Source: Tyto alba
Lineage: Eukaryota; Chordata; Aves; Strigiformes; Tytonidae
Assembly: GCF_018691265.1 (NCBI RefSeq)
Contig: NW_024881322.1
Span: forward strand, 10,467,989-10,531,988
Reading direction: 5' to 3'
DNA: 64,000 nt
Below, piece by piece: positions 48,801 to 60,800 of the stretch. Both the position numbers and the translations under genes were made by a program. The notes beneath the pieces are model-generated. The model was not told where the DNA came from. It did no database searches and saw nothing but the letters and a program-made list of their open reading frames with translations. Position 1 is the first letter of the stretch. Each line of letters opens with the position of its first letter.

Positions 48801-51800
48801 TCCCTCTATTATGCCTTGATGAAAAGGACAAAAAAAAATACATAGCTTGAAACACTGAAAATGGCTTTTCAGCAGTTGAAAACCAACATGTAGTAGGCTT
48901 AAGCGTGCCAGAGCTCTTGAACACGTCTGTGCTAACCCTAGCACCAAGAGGAACGTTCATATGCACAGATTTTCCTTTGTGGATTTGCCCACTGCACTGT
49001 GACTCCGTAGTCATAGCAAGGTATGAAAATGGGTGGGATTCTCTGAGAGATAAGATGTTTGTGTATGGGAATTTCCTTGTAATGGTTCGGTAATCATTAT
49101 GGCTGCTTTCTTTTGGTTGGTCTCGTTATTTCAAACATATTGAATGTTTGTTCCCAGTTGAAGACTATTAAGGACTATTAAATGGAGTTGGAAGCACTTG
49201 GTGATCTCATTCTGAAAGTTTATTTCTTGAGGCTGAAAAGAATTGCATTGCAATCAAGTTTTAATAAGTACAAGAAATCAGAGTACTTTAAGGGGATGCT
49301 TGAATTCTTAGCTTATTGTTGTGTTTATAGACAGTGAATTATGTTATAGCTTGGTTTGTCTATAACCATGTGTTATGTTTTCAGTTCTTCCTTTTCAGAA
49401 CTACACGTAACAAATGGTGTTGTTTTCTTTGGTTGGTGTTCTAAGATGAGCTATCACAGGAAAAATTGTTGATTTCCCTAGAGATTATTCATGACTTTAT
49501 GATTTTTACATAATTTTTGGAATAGAAAAGTCAAACCAAAGTATTGGAAAACCAGGACTTCAATTATCAAACAAAACAAAGGTGGCTTTTCTTTAAGGGA
49601 AAAATCTAAATTACATTGCTATTAAATGTACTATAAAATTGCTGTAAAATTGTAACAAAAGTAGTGCTTTTAAAAAAGAATTTCATTTACTTAATTTGTT
49701 ATAGAAGTCTAGAAGCTAAATGAATGGTTCAGGGAAAGTGAAGAGGAGGTAATTATAAGAATATAAAGTTGTACACACATAGCCATCTGGTAGCAATTTT
49801 AAAACAGAAGTAATTGGTTTCTTTTACTTCATACAGTGTAATTGTGGAACTTGTTGCCACAGGGTTTACAGAGGCCAAAATTGTAATTGGGTTCAGAAAG
49901 GAATCGAGTGAGTTCATGGTGGATACGTAAGAGAATGTTAAACAATCTGGATGCAGTCCTGGCAAAAGTAATCCTATTTTTTTGAGAATTTCTGGAAGGT
50001 GGAAGGATTTAGGAGCAGGATCTATTTGTTTCCTTTATTATTATTTTTTTAAATGACATTTCTCTGTCACAAAGTGCATTTGCATTTTCTTGCAAACTTG
50101 AAAATGTTTGCAGATGCATGTATGCGGAGTTACTTCCTAGGGGCAGTTAAAGTTCTTCATAAGCTTTGAATGCACCTACCCTTATTCTCCGAGGTCATAT
50201 ACACTGACACGTAGAAAACTATTACTCAGAAAGATCTGATGATGCGAAATAAATAATATGCCTGCTCTTTGTTTGCTTTAGGACACCGAGACTTGTTTGA
50301 CCATTCGTCACACAATGCAAGCTCAAAAGTAAAAGAGAGGAAACTACAAGGGACTTGTCCTCCTGTTGGTCGTGGAAACTATGGAAAACCATGTTTAAGT
50401 GAAAGCAGTCATAGGTCCCCGTTTTTTAATCCCCGTAATGGTTTTCACACGATACATTCAGAGCACAGTCCTGTGAAACCAAGGATTATTACAGTGGTGA
50501 AACCCGGTGGACGCACACTCAGAAGGATAACCTTGCTTCTCAACAGGAGATCGGTCCAGACCTTTGAACAGCTGATGGCTGACATTTCAGAAGCTCTGGG
50601 ATTTCCACGCTGGAAGAATGACCGTGTGAGAAAGCTTTACAATCTGAGAGGCAGAGAAATATGTAGTGTCTCTGACTTCTTCAGGGAAGGTGATGCATTC
50701 ATAGCTATGGGGAGGGAGCCCCTCACTTTGAAGAACCTAGAAGTGGTATTACAAGAACTTTATCCTGAAAATCCATATGCTGCCAGTGCTGCCATTCAGC
50801 AGAATGAGGAGCAATCCCAAAAACTGAAGAGCAGGCTGTATGACAAGGCTTCCAAAGTAGACAGTGGCTTTGATGAGACAGAAATTACCAAGAGCTGCAG
50901 TGGTAGCATGTCTCCCAAACTGGTAGCTGGACATGAAGGAAAAAGTCAAGTCAAGACAAAGCAAGAGGAAAAAATGAGAACCAAAAAAAAGTGGAGTAGA
51001 GAGAGCTGGGGTGGTGAGCAAGGAGTGAAGTCTTCTAGAAAAACCCGAGAAAGCGAGAGGTACCTTAACCGTGAGAGGAGTCCTGAGGATGGATTAGAAG
51101 AGAGTTCAGAGGAGGTGCTGAGGTGTGAGAAGTGTGAACAGGAAAGGCAGGCCAGACAGAAGTTACAAAGGGAAAGGCAGGCTGAGGCCTCATTTGAGAA
51201 CAGAGACCTGAACACAGGCGCATGTCAGAGGTACAATGTAGAAAGAAATGCAAAAGTCAGGAATTGCCGAAAATCTTCAGAAACTTGTCTGGAAGGTGAG
51301 GAAGTTGTTTGGAAGGATAATGGCTGTAGGAGAACATGGAAGCCCCTACATAGGAATGTTAATGAAGGGCTGGAGAAGCAAAAAAGGAGCATTGAGAAGG
51401 AAAGGGATGTGGAGAAACATGAAAACCATGGGAAGGAGGTAGTAAAAATCAAGAAGAATGCTGCAGAAGGGCTGCAGCTAACTCATGAAGTGAAGGAAGA
51501 GAATGGAAGTAGTTGTGTAATGAACCAAAGTGGTTGGCTAAAGAAAGACATTCCGAGGGATGCTGAGAAACCATCTAAAACACATAGGGAGGGCAGAGAG
51601 GGTCAAAGGGCTAAAGAAGAGGGTGCCAGGAGAGAGGGGAATATTGCACATAGAGAGTGTGACATGACGCGACGAGAAAAAACGGGAGAGCGCAGAGTGA
51701 ATAAAGAAGAAAACAAGGCTCAGGGATTGGAAAACACAAGTCGGAGGCATGCCATTAAAGCCAGAACTGATGTGGAAAAACACTATGAGATTGGCAGAAC

Positions 51801-54800
51801 TATTGGGGATGGGAACTTTGCAGTGGTGAAGGAATGTCGCCACTGTGACTCCAATCAGATCTATGCCATGAAAATTGTTGATAAATCCAAGCTGAAGGGG
51901 AAAGAGGACATGATGGAAAGTGAAATTCTGATCATTAGGAGTCTCTCTCATCCCAATATAGTAAGCTTAATTGAAGTGTATGAGACAGAAGCTGAGATTT
52001 ACCTAATCTTAGAGTATGTTCCAGGAGGGGACTTATTTGATGCAATCATAGAAAGTGTGAAGTTCACAGAGCATGATGCTGCTGTCATGATCACCGACCT
52101 GTGTGAAGCACTGGTTTATATTCACAGCAAGAACATTGTCCACAGGGACCTCAAACCAGAGAATCTTTTGGTAAGTATTGGCAAACACATTGCATATGTA
52201 CAGGAGTTGAATTTATTTTCCTTTTAGTTATGGATCTTTGAATATTTGAAGAGATAATGCGCTGTGGGTGGCAGGAATGTTTGGAAAAACGGGTACAATT
52301 TTGAAGTGAAATTACTGTTACAGTTTACTTCACGTATATCTGCTGTTCACTGAAGATAGCAGTGCTTGCAGATAGAAATTCAAATAAAAGTGACCTGGCT
52401 TTCAGGGGTAGTGAGCATTTGTTTTTTTCTGGAAATTGGGTATCTTACTTAGCATCTGACTTTTAGGTATACAAGGATGAATTTTTTTGCATGAAGTGTG
52501 CACGGGATCATAAGGCATCTCTCCTGCAGACCAAAATTTATTAAAATTACTAATTTAGCTGATTTGTTTAGTGGACTTTTTGTCCACTGCAGTCACACAT
52601 CCTACAGACTGCTGTGCTGGTCTTCTACTGTAGTGATTTCTATCTTGTGACAATTTTTTTTCTTAGAAGCAGAAGTATGATGCAGTTGATTGAAATATCT
52701 GACAGTAAAATGTGAGTTTTTTGGTGAAATACAGCTCTGAAGTCGGCTCAAATACTAACTTCATGCCAAAGAGAAAAGTTTTTTCCATCATATTTCTGAG
52801 GCTACATTCATTGCATCCAGCACTGAAGTCAATAGAGTTGCTCACATGTGTGAATATGCATAGAAATGTTTGCAGTATTAACACTTGACAAGACACCCAT
52901 TGTAGAACAGTGACAGTAAACAACTCGCCCTTGCTAATTAGCTGTTACACTCTTGTACTAGGATTCCAAATTTCCTGAGATACTAAATATTTGCCAGTCT
53001 CTAACAAATCGGATTTGATCTGCTGGTGGAAGATTATAGTTAGCCAGAAAAAAAGGTAATAGATGATTTAGTCCTATGTGCCATTCAGTTATTTAAGGGA
53101 ATTAATTCTGGGAAGATATCAGTGTGAGTTTCTGGAGAGAAGCAGTAGTGTATCCTGTGGGACATGCAGAGGTTGTACAAGGCTGGGCCTGAACTGTTTG
53201 CTCCCAAACTTTTTGACTAACCAGTAGCATCTATACTAGGTCTTGCTATGCATTCTGCTTAGTCTGATTAAAATCCTTGGTATGTAGTCCATGTGTAAAT
53301 AAAAGATGGTGTGTGCAAGTGGCTGGTTTGCAGGAAGAAGGAGGCTTGTAGGCCCTGCCTTCATGCCTTGTTTTGCTGTTAGAACAAAACTTCTCTTAGA
53401 ATTTCAGAGCTTTATCCAGAAGCTTATTTTCCATTATGAACCAAGCTCTGCTCCTTCCTATTTGCTGAAAATAAGCTAGTGCGTGTGAAACACCTGAGAC
53501 CAGATGCTTCATTTCCCTCTCTAATATGTGGTCATTGCAATGATGCAGGCAAGCAAAGAGAGGCAAGATACAGGTCCGTTCTGGTTGTTTTCACATTTTG
53601 TTCACAGCACTGCAAAACAGAGAGTGCTGGTCAGTGGCAAAGATGTGTAGCACTGAAATAATCATGTTGCCCATTCTGGCAGTCAGAAAATATTTTCCAA
53701 ATACAGACTGGCCTCTAGCCTGTAGGTATTTTATCATATGAGAACAATGTTACCCAAATACTATGGGAAAGAAAATTGTACCTGTTCCAGTTTCACCTTG
53801 CTGCTAATTGGCTGTGAACACCTGTATTAGTTATCATTTACATAAAGCATCCTTTTGAAAAGTTAGCCTGTTCAACAAGCTAAATGAGTTTATAAGCTCT
53901 TGATAGTGTTGGATAGCTTGTGCTATCTAATAAGCATCCCTATAAATACAGGCCAGTTGAGCAAGATTCTGGCTTTTCTGACTTTTTAATGTGCTGCCTC
54001 TGACTCCTTAGGCTGACTGGAGCAGTAGCAGCAGAGTAGGAAGGAGAGCTGCCCCTAAACATCAGCCAGTGCTGAACCATAACAAACAATACTGAAGCAA
54101 ATTCAGTGGGTTCATCTGCTGTTGGTGAGTCAGGGGCAGCCTCTGGAGAGAGGAAGCACAGTGCTGGAAGTGCTGTTGTCCTGCAGGGATGTCCTGGGTT
54201 GTGGGATACCTCTTGCTTCACTTCAGATTCCTGCACTGCGGGTGTTTAAGTCTGAATTGGTCTCCCTAGACTTTGTACACAGAAGACAGAAACAGGTATG
54301 TACTTTTAGGCTGTTGACTTGTTTGTCCTACTTCGGGGTCTTCTTTTAGTCAGGTGAATCTTGTCCTTTCTTTTTTTTGTCAACAGGTTTTTTCCCTAAC
54401 CCTTTCCAGCAAATGGGAAATTGAAGAGAAAAGATCCTTGGTCTGTTTTATAAAGGAACTGTGTTTGTCTACTATAAACCTACTTTGCGTGAGAATCCAA
54501 CCCTGTTCCTAATGACTTTTTTTGGCTAATTTCCATCAGAGTTGACAGAGAAGCAGCAAACTGGGAAAAAAATATTTTCATACTTTTCACAAAAATAAGC
54601 AGCTGAGTAAAGAAGGAAAACTGTTTATCTCCCTGCAAAGGTGGAAATACACTTTGACGTCTAGTGAATTGTAAAATTATTGACACAGGAGAGAGTTGGA
54701 AACCTAGTTTAATTATTAGTTCAATGCACAACTGTTCCTCTTACAGAACTGTCCTCTAGTTTCAAGCTTCTGTAACAGTCCACCATCATTCTTTTCGGTT

Positions 54801-57800
54801 TTCCCTCTCCCTCTTTCACTACTGTGTCTGCCCACAATGATCAGACTCCTTGCAGCATAGCTGTGAGGCAGAAGGGTGGTGACTTGCGCTACAAAAACAA
54901 AATCTGTTTGACAGCTGGTGTGAAGACAGATGCTCTGACTCCCTCCCATCTGCTAACAGAATCACCTCATTTAGGACTAGGTGTTCAGCAAGAAAACCTT
55001 TCCTACCAAGGATGAGCAATGCGGTGTGTTTGGTCCCACAAAAGAAGCCAGTCACTTCTTTAATGCTACCACCAGAATTTGGTGGCAAGGTTTTTAGCTG
55101 AGGGACTGTTGAATTCTACAGGTGTTGGCATTTCTTGACTTGTGAGAAATTAATTTCAAAGTGTAGTGGTGTTTTTCCATATTATAGCTGTAAAAGATAC
55201 AGTCACTTCCTCGCACCCTTTTAGGGGTAAAGGGGAGGGTTGCGTCTGTGATTGTATACTCATCTCCATGTACACTTCCCAGACATACTAATGTGGTAAT
55301 TGTTTAACACTCAGCTTCATAAGTAGTATGTTATAGCTTTTTATATGTTTGAGCTTTTTCCTTTTTTTCTGCCCTCTTTCTCTCAAGTTTTCGTATATAT
55401 ATGAGAATGTCAAGTGTAGCCTTTTTGTCCTTTAACTTCGCTTTTGTGACACTACATATACACAAAGCACTGTCAGAGGTTTCAGGGTGCATTTGAGTTA
55501 AAATTCTGTTTAACCAGTTGCTTATTGAGAGTTTTCAGTATGATAAACTTTCATAGAGAGTTTTCTGTAAGATTTTTCAGAGATTCTTCTAGCTTGCAGC
55601 AAGGGATGTCTGAAACTCAAACGTGTAAGCAGTACTTGTTCTTTAGCCCTATTTCTAACATACAGAATGGACTAGCTTGCTTTCATGATGTGTAGAAGAA
55701 GAACCTCTGCTACCATATATAGGTGCATACAGAGAAATATTAATGCTATTATCATCATTTATCTTAAACACCCTGATGCATTTCACAGGGTAGATATGGA
55801 AACAAACAAGAACATGAACTACTGGGAGTCATCAACAGACAGGAGAAAAGGAAAAGATCAATTTATCCCTTCTCTGGAGATGAATTTGGCTTTGTATTAG
55901 TGTATTATAATCTTCTGGGTGTATGGCTGGGATATCTAGAAATCCTCAGACAATATTCTAATGTCCTGCTATGGCATCTGTATTTGAGTAGTGAGCAATT
56001 CTGAGAGCCTTTAGTTCAAGACTACCAGATACTGGCTTTCCTTGCAGTTGAAGGACATAAGTAGTTGTATGGCCCAAATTGTCTGTCTATAGAAAGTGTA
56101 CTGAATACTGGTCTTCCTTATCTCAACTCTATAGGCAGGTAAGACAAGGCAACAATTTTAAATGGACTTCTGGAACTATTCTTTGTAGTCTTGAATGCAG
56201 AAACAGCAATAGCTGTCTTGTAGGTGTCACAGTAAGGCTAGTATGTTCGTTTAATGTTACCATTTTTGCTTTGTTCTCAACATTTCACAGAGCACATACT
56301 TTAGATGTCAGAGGCTAGATTTCTCTTGTACAGGTTATCACATTTCTGTGATACTGCTATGAATAAATAATCTGGCCTTAGGAAGGAATAAAAGCAGCCT
56401 GAGAAGCTTTTGTTTCTACAGTGAAGCATATTTTCATTGCTCGAGGTGATACCAGGTGACGGAAAGGTAGATGGGAGAGTACGAAGTTGGGAATGAAGGG
56501 AACACTTTGCCCGAGCTGACTTTGAGTTGTTCTGAGCATAGTATTAGTGAAGATGCTGAGGAGTTCTGGGCTGAGGTTTTCAGGCGTGCTGACAGGCTAC
56601 ATGCTGTCTTTGAAATGATTGTCACAAAGCTGTCAAAATATACCCACGGTGCATGCTGTTCCTACCTGTTCGGTTGTTAAATAAAATGAAAGCCCGGTGT
56701 TTTTTTCTGAAAGAACAGATGGTGCAGTGTTGCCACCTTGTGCTGTGATGAGAGATTAAGAGTCTGGTGTCCTGATAAAAGAAAACATACAACAGTGGTG
56801 TATTTTACAAAGCAAGACTTTTCCTGCTGATTTGGGGACTGGGATTAATACCAGTGTGTTCTCCCCACCCCCCTGCTGGTTTCTAAGAATTTATATAAAC
56901 CTTTCAGTATTACTTGTCTTAATGCAGTAGCATGCAGGATCTTAGTTGAAATTCCATGTGACACTATTTTCTTACATGATTTTAGAAGCTTTATTTATAC
57001 AATTGGAAAATATATTGATGCTCATATTTTCATAGTATATATAAAATTGAGCATTTCAATTGTGAGTTTCTGTAGCATTCTACCACTATTACCCCTATTG
57101 TTAGAATATAAATCCCGTGAATAGATGCTGCTATAGAATGTAACTGTTACCTTTGTAATTTATTTTACCTTTTTGTCAGCTATTGTGTCCACAACGCATC
57201 ATAGCTGAGTAATGTAATGGCTATGGCATTTTAGTTTTCTCCTGCAGAAATTTTGACTGCATGGTTGTAATAAGCCTTATTTTCAGTTTCATACTGAAAA
57301 ACACTTTTTCTTAGAAAAACAGAAAAAAACCCAAAATGTATTGCCTAATCAAAACTAGAAGAGTGCTTATTTTCTATAAAGAAGTTAAAAAAGGATTAGT
57401 GGGCTATAATGTATTTTTGTAATGTAATTTTTTTCTAAAAAAAAAAAAAAAGAAAATAACCAAAACCTTTTTGCTTAATCAAAATTGGGCGAGTGCTTAC
57501 AGTTGCTATAAAGATGATAAACGGGCATTAGTCAGCTGTAATGTAGGAGAGCAAATTTTGTCCTCTCTGTGCCATTAGTTGTCTTGTAATGGAGACCATT
57601 TTGAGTTTTTGGCTTTCTCAAGCACTGTCTGATGGCAAAGTATGAGGTGTTAAAGCATGAAGCATACCTGTTGCATCATACTCCAGTTTGTCCATTCAAA
57701 ACTGGAGTGCAGATTTCCTTGGCAATCTTGTAGACATTTTAGCTGCTGCTGTGTGACCCATAGTTCCAGAGCAGAGCATTTTTCATTTAAAGCAAAGTCA

Positions 57801-60800
57801 TGACATTTCTGAACCTCTTAAAGAATATTTGAATATCAGTCGCCAGTATTAAGAATACTACATTCTTCATGACTTGGCCTTTGAATATAGAATTATACAC
57901 TAGTTTGGATTGGAAGGGGCCTTTAAGCATCATCTAGTCCAACTGCCCTGCAATAAGCAGGGACATCTTCCATGAGATCAGGTTGTTCAGAGCCCTGTCC
58001 AATCTGGCCTTGAATGTTTCCAGGGATGGGGCATCTACCACCTCTCTGGGCAACCTGCTCCAGTGTTTCACCACTCGCATGGTAAAAAATTTCTTCCTTG
58101 TATCTAGTTGAATCTATCCTCCTTCAGTTTAAAACCACAGACCCTACTAAAAAGCCTGTCCCCATCTTTATTATAAACTCCCTTTAAGCCCTGGGAGGCT
58201 GCTCGAAGGTCTCCCCGGATCCTTCTCTTCTCCAGGCTGAACCCCCCCAACTCTCTCAGCCCGGCCCCCCAGGGGAGCTGCTCCAGCCCTCTGATTTTCA
58301 TGGCCTTCCTCTAGACTGGCTCAAGCAGGTCCATGTCCTGATGTTGGGGGGCCCCAGAGCTGGCCCCAGCACTGCAGAGGGGGGTCTCAGTGGAGTAGAG
58401 GGGGTGAATCCCCTCCCTTGACCTGCTGGCCATGCTGCTTTTGATGCAGCCCAGGACACCGTTGGCTTTCTGGGCTGTAAGCTCACACTGCTGGCTCATG
58501 TCCAGTTTTTCATTCACCAGTACCTCACGTCCTCCTGCACAGGGCTGCTCTCAATCCCTTCATTCACCAGCCTGTGTTGATATCAGGCGTTGCCCCAACC
58601 CAGGTGCAGGACCTTGCACTTGGCTTTGCTGAACTTCATGAGGTTTCCACAGGCCCGCTTCTCAAGCCTGTCCGGTCCCTCGGGATGACATCCCTTCCCT
58701 CCACCGTGTCAGCTTGGTGTTGTCTGCAAACTCACTGGGGGTGCAGTCGATTTCACTATGTCATTGACATATTCTGTTTCTTAAAATAATGTTTCATTAA
58801 CTGCGTTACAAATTAATGCTGAAGATACATGCATACAAAATTAGAATGGGAAGAAGTGTTTTGATTACTTTTCAGGGGGATGTAGATGGGAATTGCTGAA
58901 AAGACCCATTTAGGAGGACATTCTGTGTGGATCCATTTCTCCAGCTCTTTCTGTGTGATGACTGTGACTCATTTATTTTCAGGGCAGCAGGTAGAGTAGC
59001 AGAGTAATTTGCAAAGGAAGTAAAGCTTTTGGCTGTTTGTTTGGTTTTCTTTTTACTAGACTGGTATGAAGTAGATGTGGTTTTCAGGTAACACTGTCAA
59101 GTCAGTAGCTTACCTGGGAATATTGCATTTAATCATAAAGGTGCCCACAACAGTCTTTGCTTTCCCAGGGGAAGAGTTTACTTTCTCAAGAGGAAATAAT
59201 AATATTTAATTGATTCTTGTTTATTTTTTTCTTCCTCCTTTTAATTTCTTGGAAATTACAGTGTGCCAGAGTTTGTACAATGAAGTGTTCTTTTTTCTGT
59301 TATTGAGTGTCCTCTTAAATATATGCACTTTCTTAGTATAGGAGGAGAAAAAGACACTTTCTGAAGACTGTTTATCAAAATACTGTTTCCATTTGATGTT
59401 GCTTTACTTGAGGGCACTATTATTAGAACTTCTTCATGTTTATTATTAACTGCTTCCTTTATCTTTTGCTGCCTTAAAATGCATCTGGACTAAGTATGTG
59501 TATTTTTCATTGTGTATAGGTTCAGCATAATGCAGATAAATCTACTACACTGAAACTAGCAGATTTTGGCCTTGCAAAGCAGGTTACGAAACCCATATTT
59601 ACCGTTTGTGGAACACCCACATACGTTGCCCCTGAAATACTTGCTGAGAAGGGTGAGTGTATATATTTATAATTTGTCATAAATCATACAATTACCCTGA
59701 AGTTTCTAATCATGGAAATATTCCAGAATGTTTCAACTTACTGATATGTCTTTATGGGGTAGGAGGTTGGCTAGTGGTGTAATCTGTGAAAGGAAAGGAA
59801 ACCTTTAAGCTTTTAACAAACACAAGCATGACATTAGTCATGTTTGCATTATTAATGTCTATGGTAATAGAACACTGATTTCCAAGCAGACAATCCATAA
59901 AATATCATAAATGCTAATTGCTGAAGTGGGGAAATGAGCAAAAGTTCATGTTGCAACCTGAGGGTATTCAGCCCCATTTCACGACTGTAGCCCAAACAAC
60001 TTTCCAAGTCCCCTAATGATGCAAAAACATTGTGAACATGTATGTTAAACTTATATAGCAAGCCAAAACATGTTTTGCATCTGAAGAAATTTTAGAGATT
60101 TCATATCCAAAAAGATTCAGATCTGGAAAGGAGTCAGTTCTGTTGATGACTCAAGCGAAGCTATTTCTGATTTTTGTTCTGTGAAGCTGGGTTGCACATC
60201 TCTGGTTATATCAAGTTTCAATGGAAACTTGGCACACTCTTAGTGCTTTTTTGAGGGGAATCTGAGGAGGACCATTTTAGAAATATATACTGTGTTTTCT
60301 CAATTAGTCTCCAATTGACACTGGCCTTGTGAGACAGTGTTTGTGAAACATGTTGAAGAGAGGCACTTTGTGAGAGCTGTAGTTAATAACAGGCAGAGCA
60401 GCTCAGCTTGTAAGCATGGTGTACCAGCCACTTATTCTTCTGCTGACCTTATTTTTTTGAGAAACTGAGCAGAGCTTCTGTTTTTCTTGGAAAATAGAAT
60501 GAAAAAGAAACAGTTCCCTACCAGTTGTGAGTTTCCTTTCTAAAACAGGACTTTTGTTTTTTCTTTTCTTCCTTAGGCTATGGGCTCGAAGTAGATATGT
60601 GGGCAGCTGGTGTGATCCTTTACATTCTGCTCTGTGGTTTTCCCCCTTTTCGCAGTCAGGAACGTGATCAAGAAGAGCTGTTTCAGATCATACAACTGGG
60701 TCACTATGAGTTCCTTTCCCCATACTGGGACAATATTTCTGCAGGTAAGATTCAGTATTTAGAGCAGATCTGAGAAGTAACCGACCTGTTCCCTGGAGTG

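Larger units (their letters stand above)
36844..50281 (+). other. DCLK3 intron 1
   Basis: A 13.4-kb intron with GTGAGT donor and TTTGCTTTAG acceptor. It contains the second half of the CpG island and G-rich runs (to about 37.3 kb), T/A runs at 37996-38022, 40911-40943 and 42613-42630, a GC-richer patch at 41120-41350 and a pyrimidine-rich block at about 44.0-44.83 kb. A tetranucleotide GATA-like run lies near 47113-47126. No other gene was recognised; an unannotated alternative 5' exon cannot be excluded. Confidence 0.75.
52171..59519 (+). other. DCLK3 intron 2
   Basis: A 7.3-kb intron with GTAAGT donor and TGTGTATAG acceptor. It contains a short ancient repeat near 52815-52858, a diverged tandem duplication at 57301-57545 and an antisense CR1 fragment at 57883-58785. 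The remaining sequence is AT-rich and unassigned. Confidence 0.85.

Noticed and set aside
50269..50281. ATG just before DCLK3 exon 2 as the start codon
   Set aside because: It sits in the intron, overlapping the TTTGCTTTAG acceptor; the exon joins in phase to the CpG-island exon.
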